Source: Streptomonospora alba
GTDB lineage: Bacteria > Actinomycetota > Actinomycetes > Streptosporangiales > Streptosporangiaceae
Length of the DNA stretch: 64,000 bases
Assembly: GCF_000826685.1 (NCBI RefSeq)
Contig: NZ_JROO01000006.1
Coordinates: 62,001-126,000 of the forward strand
Reading direction: 5' to 3'
Position numbers and translations under genes: made by a program. Of this stretch, positions 52,787 through 61,296 are shown in pieces (the first letter of the stretch is position 1; the number at the start of each line of letters is the position of its first letter). The notes below the pieces were generated by a model. That model ran no database searches. It was not told where the DNA came from and worked only from the letters and a program-made list of their open reading frames with translations.

Positions 52787-54145
52787 ATGGGACTCAAAGA
52801 CCGCCTGACCGACGACCACGCCCACGAGCACCAGACCGACCAGATCGCGCACTGGCGCCAGCGGCTGCTGCGCGAGGTCAACCTCGACGACATGGCCATG
52901 CTCAGCCTGGACCAGCGCCGTACCCGGCTGGAGAAGGTCGTCGGGCACATCATCTCCCGCGAGGGGCCGGTGCTCAGCGACCGCGAACGCAGCGGGCTCG
53001 TGCGCCGCGTCGTCGACGAGGCGCTGGGCCTGGGGGTGCTGGAGCCCTTGCTGGCCGACGAGAGCATCACCGAGATCATGGTGAACGGCCCCGACAACGT
53101 CTACGTGGAGCAGCGCGGGCGCGTGCACCGCATCGACACCGCCTTCACCAGCGAAGACCAGCTAATGCAGACGATCGACAGGATCGTCTCGCAGGTGAAC
53201 CGGCGCATCGACGAGTCGAGCCCGATGGTCGACGCGCGGCTGCCCACCGGCGAGCGCGTCAACGTGATCATCCCGCCGCTGTCCCTGAGCGGACCGATCA
53301 TCACCATCCGGCGCTTCCCCAAGCCGTTCACCGTCGAGGAGCTGGTGGCCCGCGGCAGCGTGGACGGCACCACGGCGGTGCTGCTGGCCTCGCTCGTGCG
53401 GGCGCGGTTCAACGTGATCATCTCGGGCGGGACCGGCACCGGTAAGACCACGTTCCTCAACGCGCTGTCCAGCTTCGTGCCGGCCGACGAGCGCGTGGTC
53501 ACCATCGAGGACTCCGCCGAGCTGCAACTGCAGCAGGAGCACGTCATCCGGCTGGAGTCGCGCCCGCCCAACGTCGAGGGCACCGGCCAGGTCACCATCC
53601 GCGACCTGGTGCGCAACTCGCTGCGCATGCGCCCGGATCGGATCATCGTCGGCGAGGTCCGCGGCCAGGAGACGCTGGACATGATGCAGGCGATGAACAC
53701 CGGCCACGACGGGTCGCTGGCCACGGTGCACGCCAACTCCGCCGAGGACGCGGTCTACCGGCTGCTGACGCTGGCGTCGATGTCGGAGGTGAAGATCCCC
53801 TTCGAGGCGCTGCGCGACCAGATCAACGCGGCGGTGGACGTGATCGTGCACCTGAGCCGCTACCCGGACGGCTCGCGCCGGGTTTCCCAGGTCGGTGTGG
53901 TGGCTTCCCGGCGCGACGAGGAGTTCCGCCTGGAGCCGCTGCTGCGTTTCGCGCCCAGCCCCGACGACGGCAGCGGCGTGGCCAAGGGCGAGTTCCGCCG
54001 CTACCCGGTGCCGCACCGCGTCGCCGCGCGCATCCAGGCGGCGGGCGAGTCGGTCCCCGCGGCGTTCGGCGTGCAGTCGGAGAACGGCCACCGTCCTTCG
54101 TATCCCGATCCCACGCCGCCGACTTCGGGGGAGGCGTCCCTGTGA
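52787..54145 (+). CDS. cpaF: Tad pilus secretion ATPase (CpaF/TadA)
   Basis: Cytoplasmic hexameric ATPase powering Flp pilus assembly or retraction. Seen: the N-terminal domain with LADESITEIMVNGPDNVYVE, MVDARLPTGERVNVIIPPLS, Walker A SGGTGTGKTTFLNAL, Asp box TIEDSAELQLQQEHVIRLE, Walker B RPDRIIVGEVRGQE, and the His box LATVHANSAEDAVYRL. 452 aa, normal. Only a weak AGGTAG lies before the ATG. The stop overlaps tadB by four bases (GTGA). Confidence 0.96.
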   Translation: MGLKDRLTDDHAHEHQTDQIAHWRQRLLREVNLDDMAMLSLDQRRTRLEKVVGHIISREGPVLSDRERSGLVRRVVDEALGLGVLEPLLADESITEIMVNGPDNVYVEQRGRVHRIDTAFTSEDQLMQTIDRIVSQVNRRIDESSPMVDARLPTGERVNVIIPPLSLSGPIITIRRFPKPFTVEELVARGSVDGTTAVLLASLVRARFNVIISGGTGTGKTTFLNALSSFVPADERVVTIEDSAELQLQQEHVIRLESRPPNVEGTGQVTIRDLVRNSLRMRPDRIIVGEVRGQETLDMMQAMNTGHDGSLATVHANSAEDAVYRLLTLASMSEVKIPFEALRDQINAAVDVIVHLSRYPDGSRRVSQVGVVASRRDEEFRLEPLLRFAPSPDDGSGVAKGEFRRYPVPHRVAARIQAAGESVPAAFGVQSENGHRPSYPDPTPPTSGEASL

Positions 54146-55074
54146 TCTACACGGCGGTCATTCTGACTTCGGCTGCGGTTGTGATCCTGCTGTTCGTCGC
54201 CGGTCTGGTGCTCTTCATCGACGGCGCGGTACAGCGCCGCCGACTGGCTTCGCGCAGCGCGCTGCACGAGGCCGAGCGGCGCGCCAACACGCCGCTGGCG
54301 CGGCTGGACGTGCTGCTGCGGCGTACCGAGGCGGGCCGGCGCATCGAGTACCGGTTGGCGCGCGCCGGGGTGAAGGTGCAGGTGTCGACGTTCGTCATGC
54401 TGATGGCGGCGGCAGCGGTGCTGGCCGTCGTCTTCGTGTGGCAGGCGCTGGCGCCGGTGTTCGGGCTGGCGGCCGCGGTCGGCGTGGGCTTCGCGTTCTT
54501 CTCCTATCTCAAGCGCCAGGAGGAACGGCGCAAGGAGGTGTTCACCGCGCAGCTTCCCGAGCTGGCGCGGGTGCTGTCCAACGCCACGCAGGCCGGGCTG
54601 GCGCTGCCCACGGCGGTCGACATGGCCGCCGAGGAGCTCGACGACCCAGCGGGCTCGGAGCTGCGGCGCGTAGCGGAGTCGATGAAGCTGGGCCTGCCGT
54701 TCGAGGACGCGGTCAACGAGCTGCGCGAACGCATGCCCTCCCGCGAGATCGGGGTGCTGATATCGACTCTGCTGGTGTCGTCGCGGTCGGGCGGTGCGCT
54801 GGTGTCGGCGCTGCGGTCGATCTCGGAGACGCTTGAGGAGCGCAAGGAGTCCCGCCGCGAGGTCCAGACCATCCTCACCGAGACCACGTCGACGGCGTGG
54901 GCGCTGCTGGCGATGGGGGTGGGCGCGCTCTTCCTCGTCAACATGCTGCAGCCCGACGCGATCCGCACGATGACCCAGAGCGCCGCGGGAACGCTCGTGC
55001 TGGCGCTGTCGTGCGGGCTGTTCTTGACCGGGTTCGCGCTCGTCCGCCGCATCACCACCCGCATCGACTTGTGA
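54142..55074 (+). CDS. tadB: Tad pilus inner-membrane platform protein TadB
   Basis: Type II/IV secretion F-like platform protein. Seen: N-terminal helix, basic stretch, paired helices (about 85-125), the T2SSF domain (LPELARVLSNATQAGLALPT, SRSGGALVSALRSISETLEER) and two C-terminal helices. 310 aa. GTG start overlapping cpaF. Works with TadC to form the motor-coupled platform. Confidence 0.93.
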   Translation: MIYTAVILTSAAVVILLFVAGLVLFIDGAVQRRRLASRSALHEAERRANTPLARLDVLLRRTEAGRRIEYRLARAGVKVQVSTFVMLMAAAAVLAVVFVWQALAPVFGLAAAVGVGFAFFSYLKRQEERRKEVFTAQLPELARVLSNATQAGLALPTAVDMAAEELDDPAGSELRRVAESMKLGLPFEDAVNELRERMPSREIGVLISTLLVSSRSGGALVSALRSISETLEERKESRREVQTILTETTSTAWALLAMGVGALFLVNMLQPDAIRTMTQSAAGTLVLALSCGLFLTGFALVRRITTRIDL

Positions 55075-55150
55075 CCCCGACCCCGAGGCCCTGTCCCCAG
55101 CCGTCGAACCGCCCCCGTTCCCCCCGTTCCCCCCGAGCCTGGGAGCCCTC

Positions 55151-56050
55151 ATGACCTTCGCGCTCATCCTGGCGCTCGGCCTCGGCGGCGCCGCGGCCGT
55201 CGCGGTCTTCTGCTGGGGTCTGTACCTGCTCACCCGCAAGAGCGAGGTCGCCGGCGACATCACCCCGGCACCGCCCCGGCGGCCGCGGGAAACCGCGTTC
55301 ATCCTCAACCGCGTCACCGAACTGATCGGGCGCCCGTTCCGCGGAGCCGTGCGCGAGCTGATCGGCGAGGAGCGCCAGGAGGCCATCCAGCTGCGCATCG
55401 AGGCCGCGGGCCGACCCGAGGGGCTCACCGTCGAGCGGTACCTGCAGCGCAAGACCGGCGAGGTGCTCCTCTACAGCAGCATCTCCCTGCTACTGCTGGC
55501 GCGCGGCCAGACCATGCTGGCGCTGCTGGCCCTGGCGTTCGTGTTCCTCAGCGATGCCGAGCTGCTGCTGAAGCGCCAGAAACGCCAGGACGACATCCAG
55601 CGGCAGCTGCCCGACTTCCTGGACGTGCTGGCGGTGAGCGTGGGGGCGGGCCTCGCGTTCCGCCAGGCGATCGCGCGGGTGTGCGACTCGATGCCGGGAA
55701 CCCTGTCCGACGAGTTCCGGCTGGTCCTGCGCCAGATGGACCTGGGAACCAGCCGCAAGGACGCCTTCCAGGCGCTGCGCCGGCGCAACTCGAACGAGGC
55801 GCTCGGCAAATTCGTCACGGCCATCCAGCAATCGGAGGAACTCGGTGCGCCGCTGTCGCACACCCTGCTGACCATCGGCCAGGACATGCGCAGGCAGGAC
55901 GCGCAATATATGCGACGCAAGGCACAGCGGATCAACCCCCGAGTCACAGGGATCACCGCGGCCACGATGCTTCCGGGGCTCCTTCTGCTGGTGGGGGGCG
56001 CAATGATCTTGGGATCGGGAGTCGACTTCGGAGGTGTCTTCACGGGATGA
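55151..56050 (+). CDS. tadC: Tad pilus inner-membrane platform protein TadC
   Basis: Second F-like platform protein, 299 aa. Seen: N-terminal helix (about 3-25), paired helices near 105-135, T2SSF domain (QLPDFLDVLAVSVGAGLAFRQ, SEELGAPLSHTLLTIGQDMR, RRKAQRINPRVTG) and a final helix LPGLLLLVGGAMIL. CCTGGGAGCC precedes the ATG. The 103-base gap after it contains a consensus -35 TTGACA (56104-56109) with no clear -10, so the pilin block may have its own promoter. Confidence 0.92.
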   Translation: MTFALILALGLGGAAAVAVFCWGLYLLTRKSEVAGDITPAPPRRPRETAFILNRVTELIGRPFRGAVRELIGEERQEAIQLRIEAAGRPEGLTVERYLQRKTGEVLLYSSISLLLLARGQTMLALLALAFVFLSDAELLLKRQKRQDDIQRQLPDFLDVLAVSVGAGLAFRQAIARVCDSMPGTLSDEFRLVLRQMDLGTSRKDAFQALRRRNSNEALGKFVTAIQQSEELGAPLSHTLLTIGQDMRRQDAQYMRRKAQRINPRVTGITAATMLPGLLLLVGGAMILGSGVDFGGVFTG

Positions 56051-56153
56051 CTTATCCACAACCGGCACCCTGCCTCTACACAAGAGGGCTCGCCCCCCGT
56101 AAATTGACAACAACCGCCGGGGCGCACACCCCCACAGCTTCCGGGAGGGCTGA

Positions 56154-56375
56154 ATGCAAAGGCTGATGCTGTACCTGCAGGTCCGTCTGCGAGATTTGAT
56201 CTTGAGAAGGCTCACCCAGAGCAAGGGTGATCAAGGAGCCAGCATCCTAGAGTACGCGGCGTTGATCATCTTGGTGGCTGGTGTCGCGATCGCGTTGATG
56301 CAGCTCTCGGTTTTCGAAGAGATACCGAATCAGGTCGAAATGGCCATCCAGGAGATTCTAAACGAAAACGCATAA
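56154..56375 (+). CDS. Flp-type major pilin candidate
   Basis: 73-aa prepilin. Seen: 28-residue basic/amphipathic leader ending GDQG, then ASILEYAALIILVAGVAIAL with Glu at +5 and the Flp-typical Tyr at +6, then a short tail; mature size about 45 aa, like Flp pilins. GGGAGG precedes the ATG. Base composition drops here: this gene and the next three use AAA, GAA, ATC/ATT and TCT codons far more than the flanking genes. As the shortest pilin in the locus it is the best candidate for the fibre subunit. Confidence 0.85.
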   Translation: MQRLMLYLQVRLRDLILRRLTQSKGDQGASILEYAALIILVAGVAIALMQLSVFEEIPNQVEMAIQEILNENA

Positions 56376-56387
56376 CACGGAATCAGT

Positions 56388-57047
56388 ATGCTCGCAAAGT
56401 TCGGCGGCAAGGAAAGCGATAGCGGCCAGGCCAACCTTTTCTTACTCGTGGGGTTGACTCTATCGCTCATCGCAATCATGCTCCTGTTCGTCCGGATAGG
56501 AAATGCGAACAGCCTCAGAACCGACGCGCAGACCGCAGCGGATGCCGCCGCCCTAGCAGCCGCTGGGATTGCGCGAGACAACATCGCAGAACTCCTATCT
56601 AACGGCGAACTCCCGTATAGCAGGGTCTACGAAAACGACGCAGGACGCAGGGCCGCTGAAAAATATGCCCAAGAGAACGGCGCAACACTCGAATCGATTC
56701 GCGTAAGTGACGACTCCTATGGAAATCTAGGAAACATCGTCCGCGTCGAAGTCCAGAGCACAAAATGCCAAAAAAAGCTGAGCGAGGACCGCGAACGCCA
56801 CTGGTCGGATGTCAACTGTACTGATGAAAACCCAGATTCGGCCCATGTCGGGAATGCCGCTGCAATTGCGAAGGCGGTGGTCCCAGACTGCGACTATGCC
56901 TTCTCCCTAGACAGCTCCGAACTCGTCGGCGTCCGCTGTGCTGGTGAGACGGTCCAAAGTTTTCGCCATGCGCAAACCCTGGTCGTCGTACAAATCGCGG
57001 CTGAAGAAGGGCAGTACATATATAAGCCCATTGATCCTACAGCTTGA
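56388..57047 (+). CDS. TadG/TadE-like pilus assembly protein
   Basis: 219 aa, lower-GC coding. Seen: DSGQANLFLLVGLTLSLIAI, a Tad-type N-terminal helix without Glu at +5, so probably not processed like a pilin, followed by ANSLRTDAQTAADAAALAAA, the hallmark of putative Flp pilus-assembly TadG-like proteins. The ectodomain has four Cys. Contains a TTA codon (56442-56444), rare in high-GC actinomycetes. Weak ribosome site. 12 bases after the pilin gene, same transcript. By hand count, the 60 bases from 56641 are 33 G/C. Confidence 0.78.
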   Translation: MLAKFGGKESDSGQANLFLLVGLTLSLIAIMLLFVRIGNANSLRTDAQTAADAAALAAAGIARDNIAELLSNGELPYSRVYENDAGRRAAEKYAQENGATLESIRVSDDSYGNLGNIVRVEVQSTKCQKKLSEDRERHWSDVNCTDENPDSAHVGNAAAIAKAVVPDCDYAFSLDSSELVGVRCAGETVQSFRHAQTLVVVQIAAEEGQYIYKPIDPTA

Positions 57048-57078
57048 ACCGTATCGACACGAACACGAAGGAAGAGAC

Positions 57079-58128
57079 GTGGAAGCTAATCGGCACGGAT
57101 TGCGCTTTAGATTCCTCAACCGCCTGGTTTGGACAGCACCGATTGTCGCTGTAGCTCTCCTGTCTTCTTCCTGTGTGTCTTCGCCTGACCAAGACGGTGG
57201 GGACGAGCAGCCATCTGAGTCTGAGCCCGGCCAGTCGAGCAACTCCCCCTCCGACGAAGAAGGAGCGACCGCAAGCAGTTCTACGTCTTCCACACAGTAC
57301 GGAGAGCACTTGCAGATCGACGTACATTCCCTGGTTCGGAAAGATGAACGAACCGTCCTGCTGAACTTCTCGATGCGGAACATGGGCGCCAACGAAGACA
57401 TCCCCATACCCCCACCCCCCAAGGAAGGTTCGGCTCCGGACCTGCAGACGTTCGCTTTACTCGACGGCACTAACTCTAGCAAGCATTTCCCACTGATCCA
57501 CCAGGATGGAACCTGCTACTGCAGCTCTTGGACGCAGACGCATGCTTCCTCAGGGGAGGACGTGAGCGCGTGGATCGCGTTTCCGGCTCCACCACAGGAC
57601 GTCCAATCCATGACATTGATCTCGGCTATCACTCCGCCGCTGCTTGATCTTCCTATAACAAAGGACGACAGATCCTCTGAACAGATCCCGTCGGGGGATC
57701 TGAAAGACCCAGCTATTTGGGAAATCCGCTCCTTCACGGATGACCTAGAGGGCGATTCGAGCCGCGAGGAGACGGACGAGAGCGTATCGATCTCGCTCTC
57801 CACCGATGTTCTCTTCGATACAGGAAAATCCGAGCTCGACGAGACAGCAAACGAATCAGTTGCGCAGGTTGCCCAGGAAATCGAAGACTCATCGGACTCA
57901 ACGATCGACATCGATGGACACACCGACAATACCGGCAGCGAAGCTATCAACGACCCTCTATCCGAAGATCGGGCGGCCGCAGTTAAAACTGCATTGAAGG
58001 AGGCTATGGAAACCTCCGACGTCAAGTTCACCACAGCAGGACACGGATCTAGTGAACCAATCGCAACGAACGACACCGAAGAGGGAAGGACGAAGAACCG
58101 ACGCGTAACCATAACGTTCGAAAAATAG
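57079..58128 (+). CDS. OmpA-domain lipoprotein of the pilus locus
   Basis: 349-aa exported protein. Seen: basic N-terminus, hydrophobic stretch and Cys in ALLSSSCVSS (near-lipobox, residue about 33), a Ser/Glu-rich spacer, a first domain with KHFPLIHQDGTCYCSSW, and a C-terminal OmpA-like peptidoglycan-binding domain (DVLFDTGKSELDETA, IDGHTDNTGSEAIND, LSEDRAAAVKTAL, RTKNRRVTITFEK). Likely membrane-anchored outside and holding the cell wall. GTG start with AAGGAAGAGAC upstream. Carries a TTA codon at 57457-57459. Lower-GC coding like its neighbours. Confidence 0.85.
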   Translation: MEANRHGLRFRFLNRLVWTAPIVAVALLSSSCVSSPDQDGGDEQPSESEPGQSSNSPSDEEGATASSSTSSTQYGEHLQIDVHSLVRKDERTVLLNFSMRNMGANEDIPIPPPPKEGSAPDLQTFALLDGTNSSKHFPLIHQDGTCYCSSWTQTHASSGEDVSAWIAFPAPPQDVQSMTLISAITPPLLDLPITKDDRSSEQIPSGDLKDPAIWEIRSFTDDLEGDSSREETDESVSISLSTDVLFDTGKSELDETANESVAQVAQEIEDSSDSTIDIDGHTDNTGSEAINDPLSEDRAAAVKTALKEAMETSDVKFTTAGHGSSEPIATNDTEEGRTKNRRVTITFEK

Positions 58129-58137
58129 GGGGTGCAC

Positions 58138-58698
58138 ATGCGCACGAAATCGCCTTTCCTGTTTGCTATGTTCACCGCACTAGCGCTCTTCCTGCCTGGA
58201 ACACTTGTGACACCCGCCTCGGCGCAGACCGACAACGAAGCACCACTATCCCAGGAGAACGGTCATTCTATCGAATCCCCCCTCGCAAGCTCCGAAAGTA
58301 ATGGCGAAAACGAACATATCCAGTCAGTCACCGCGAACGTTCTAGAGCTCACTAGATCCGATTCTGGACTCACAAAGATAACAGTCGAAGTCAACAACAA
58401 CAGCGATCGCAATCTACACGACAACCGATTCTCAAACCCTATATACGACTACCGTGAACCAATTTTCAGTGGCATAACACTTGCAGACCACAACATCCAG
58501 ACCAGGTTTCACCCACTGATGGACAAGGAGAACTTTTGCCTTTGCTCTGGATACGTCCCGCGACTTCCGTACACGCCATATGTGAAACCGGAAGAATCTG
58601 TCGACTACTGGGCTATGTACAGCATCCCTGAAGACGTGAAAAACGTCGATGTAGAAATCCCCGGGTTCGATCCTATTGAGGACGTTCCTGTCGAGTGA
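58138..58698 (+). CDS. Secreted protein related to the OmpA lipoprotein's first domain
   Basis: 186 aa with signal peptide (cleavage near ASAQ, residue about 30). The rest resembles the first domain of the preceding OmpA-type protein: FHPLMDKENFCLCSGYVPR here versus FPLIHQDGTCYCSSW there, then a SVDYWAMYSIPEDVKNVDVE strand region matching VSAWIAFPAPPQDVQSMTL. It lacks the OmpA domain. ATG preceded by GGGGG; nine bases after the previous stop. Probably a soluble or pilus-associated partner from duplication. Lower-GC coding. Confidence 0.75.
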   Translation: MRTKSPFLFAMFTALALFLPGTLVTPASAQTDNEAPLSQENGHSIESPLASSESNGENEHIQSVTANVLELTRSDSGLTKITVEVNNNSDRNLHDNRFSNPIYDYREPIFSGITLADHNIQTRFHPLMDKENFCLCSGYVPRLPYTPYVKPEESVDYWAMYSIPEDVKNVDVEIPGFDPIEDVPVE

Positions 58699-58728
58699 AT
58701 GTCTTCTGACGTGAGGAGGGTCGTCCCG

Positions 58729-59391
58729 GTGTCGGTAGTGAAGAAGGTGCTGCCCCGACTGCACGGGCATGGGAGTGAGCGCGGGGCCTCGATCCTGGAG
58801 AGTGCGGCGTTGGTGTCGATCGCCGCCGTCATCGTGATCGGCCTTTCGACGACCTCGATCGGCGACATCCTCCACGACGCCACCCGCAAATACGTCTGCC
58901 GCGTCGAAGGCCCCGATTGCGGGGACGAGACCTGGGTCGAAAAGGAACGCCCGGAGAAGCCCGAAGAGTACACCTGGACCCTGGCCAGCGCCTGGGACGG
59001 TGAGATCCGCGGTGAGGGCAGCGCGAAGGTCGCGGTCGAGTTCGCTCTCGCCCAGCGCGGAAAACCCTACGATTGGGGCGCATCCGGGCGGCGGGCCTAC
59101 GACTGCTCGTCGCTGATGCAGGAAGCCTGGCGTGAGGCCGGCGTGTCGATCCCGCGGACGACGTGGGACCAGATCGACGCCCTGCAGCAGGTTCCCAAGA
59201 GCGATCTAAAGCCCGGGGACCTCATCTTCTTCCACACCATGGCGAACTATCCCCCGCCGAGCCACGTCGGCATGTACATCGGCAATGGTCAGATGGTGCA
59301 TGCCGGAGATCCCGTGAACGTCACCCAGGTCCTCGGCAACCCCCGCTGGGAGTCCATCTGGGTCGGCCAGGGGCGCGTCCCGCAGGGCTGA
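58729..59391 (+). CDS. Prepilin-NlpC/P60 peptidoglycan hydrolase fusion
   Basis: 220 aa. Residues 1-19 form a short basic leader ending SERG; A20-SILE24 gives a perfect type IV prepilin cleavage motif (Glu at +5) and residues 20-42 a pilin-type helix. A spacer with two Cys follows, then an NlpC/P60 endopeptidase with Cys126 (YDCSSLMQEAW), His179 (SHVGMYIG), His191 and KPGDLIFF. So a cell-wall hydrolase is built as a pilin and should be processed and handled by the Tad machine. AGGAGGG 8 bases before GTG 58729 favours it over an ATG 30 bases upstream that has no ribosome site. High-GC again, unlike the four genes before. Confidence 0.88.
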   Translation: MSVVKKVLPRLHGHGSERGASILESAALVSIAAVIVIGLSTTSIGDILHDATRKYVCRVEGPDCGDETWVEKERPEKPEEYTWTLASAWDGEIRGEGSAKVAVEFALAQRGKPYDWGASGRRAYDCSSLMQEAWREAGVSIPRTTWDQIDALQQVPKSDLKPGDLIFFHTMANYPPPSHVGMYIGNGQMVHAGDPVNVTQVLGNPRWESIWVGQGRVPQG

Positions 59392-59632
59392 TCCCGGCCT
59401 GCTTCCCGGCTGATCCCGGCCGCCCACCCACACGGCTGGCACTGACCCCACGGCCACACTTCCGTATCTCGTCCTATCCCACCCTGTCTTTCCTTGCCCC
59501 CATCCGCACGCATCCGGGTGCCGCCCCGCCGACTCCGTGCCGCCGTGCACATTCCCGTCGCATGGATGACGCCGCCCCGCCCCGGCTCTCGCTTCTTCTC
59601 CGCGTTCCGCGCCCCTTGTTGCGAGGCCGACC

Positions 59633-61228
59633 ATGGCTGCCCGTGCCTTCTCCATCCCCCTGCGCCCGCCCTCTCGGCACCCACTCCCCCGCCGACTTCT
59701 CCGCCCACTGAACGCTGCCGCCGACGATCACGGCGCGGCCGCCCTCGACTACGCGGCAGTCGTCCTCCTTGCCTGCGCACTGGGCACAGCCCTCTTCGGC
59801 ACCTCCGACTACGGCCAGCGGATCCTCGCTGAGATCCGGCGCGCCGTATGCGCCGCCCTCGACCTCGGCGACTGCGCGGACCGTCCCGGCGACGCCGACC
59901 GCTTCCTGCCGGAGCCCTGCACGACCGACGCCCAGCAGATCAGCTCATCGGTCGGCGTCTCGGTCGCGGCACGCCAGAACGGGCAGGTGCGCATCGCCGA
60001 ACGTGTCGACTCCGACGGCACGGCCGAGGTCGCGCTGACCCACCGACTGCACGGCACCGCCGATGCGCCCAGTCCGCTGCGCTGGGGCGCCGATCTGGGC
60101 CCGCTCGCCGAGGCCGACGCCGGGCTGGCCGCGGGCGTGCACGGCGGCGCGTCTACCACGCATGTCTGGGAGTTCTCCACCGAACGCGAGGCCGCCCGCT
60201 TCCGCGAGCGCGTGGCCCGCGCCGAGCACCTGGAGAGCATCGGCTCCGACAGCGGGGCGTTCGACGCCATCGGATCCCGGATCGTCGGCTTCGCCGCCGA
60301 CCGTCTCGGCTCCGACGCCGTCACCCTGCCTCCGCCCGATCGACGCGAAGTGTCGGTGAAAGCAGGCCTGCACCTGGCCGGCGATGCGGGCGCGTCGCTC
60401 GGTGTGCGCAGCCGGAACCGTTCCGCCGACGGCACGCCACGCACACCTGCGGGGGAATCGCCCGCTCGTCCCGGCGGTCCGCGCCGGCCCGGCACCGGTT
60501 TGTCTCCAGGCTCCGACTCCGGCTCCCAGGCGCCGGGTACCGACGAAGCAGTGAGGAGCGGTCTCGACCTGCTGCACCTGGTCTCGGCCGGCGCCGAGGG
60601 CGACGCCGTGCTCACCGAGTCACGCGACGGGCGGAGCGGCACCGTGTCACGGACCGTGGGCTACGAGTTCGCCGAAGCTGGGGAGGTCGGCCCGCTGGTG
60701 CCCGACTCGGTACTGAGCCCCGAGGACGCGCGCGACCGCCTCACCGGCGCCTCCCTGACGACCACTCGCGACAGCGACACCGGGGAACTCGTTGAGGTCG
60801 CGATCGAGACGGTGAACGCCGACGGCGACAGCGGGCACGTCGTCGGCACGGCCCGCCTGGAGGTGACCGACGCGAACCGGGCGGCGGTCCGCCGCCGACT
60901 CGACGGCAGAGAACCGCTGCTGGCGCTGACGTTCCTGTCCACCACCGCCCGCCCCAAGGACGTGACCTCGGCGAAGGCCGAGAGCAGCGACAGCGTCGAC
61001 GAGTTCGACCGGCTGCTGTACAGCGAAGGCACCTACAGCTCCGTCCGCTATGCCACCGATTCCCGCGGCCGGGAGTTCAGCGCCGACGCCACGCTGAGCG
61101 GCCTGTCGTTCGGCGGCGCCACGGGATGGGAGTCGGCCACGCGCACGGCAATAGGCGCGCGCTACCTGGGCGGTCCCGGACCGGCCGGACGCCGCGAACT
61201 CATCGCCTTCGAGGAGTGCACCGGATGA
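59633..61228 (+). CDS. Large exported protein with pilin-like N-terminus
   Basis: 531 aa. Seen: 34-residue basic leader ending DDHG, then AAALDYAAVVLLACALGTAL, a pilin-like helix with Asp instead of Glu at +5; then AVCAALDLGDCADRP and a long polar ectodomain (about 85-530) with a Pro/Gly-rich linker near 265-300 and a last Cys at the C-terminus (FEECTG). Streptomyces Tad loci carry big exported proteins with similar N-termini, as I recall. Family and function unknown; candidate tip or surface adhesin. 241 bases separate it from the previous gene, so it may have its own promoter. Confidence 0.7.
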   Translation: MAARAFSIPLRPPSRHPLPRRLLRPLNAAADDHGAAALDYAAVVLLACALGTALFGTSDYGQRILAEIRRAVCAALDLGDCADRPGDADRFLPEPCTTDAQQISSSVGVSVAARQNGQVRIAERVDSDGTAEVALTHRLHGTADAPSPLRWGADLGPLAEADAGLAAGVHGGASTTHVWEFSTEREAARFRERVARAEHLESIGSDSGAFDAIGSRIVGFAADRLGSDAVTLPPPDRREVSVKAGLHLAGDAGASLGVRSRNRSADGTPRTPAGESPARPGGPRRPGTGLSPGSDSGSQAPGTDEAVRSGLDLLHLVSAGAEGDAVLTESRDGRSGTVSRTVGYEFAEAGEVGPLVPDSVLSPEDARDRLTGASLTTTRDSDTGELVEVAIETVNADGDSGHVVGTARLEVTDANRAAVRRRLDGREPLLALTFLSTTARPKDVTSAKAESSDSVDEFDRLLYSEGTYSSVRYATDSRGREFSADATLSGLSFGGATGWESATRTAIGARYLGGPGPAGRRELIAFEECTG

Positions 61229-61296
61229 CACCCGGCACCGACCGCCTCCCGTCGCGCAGATCCCGCATCCCGACGTAAAAGAACGGACCCGCGATC

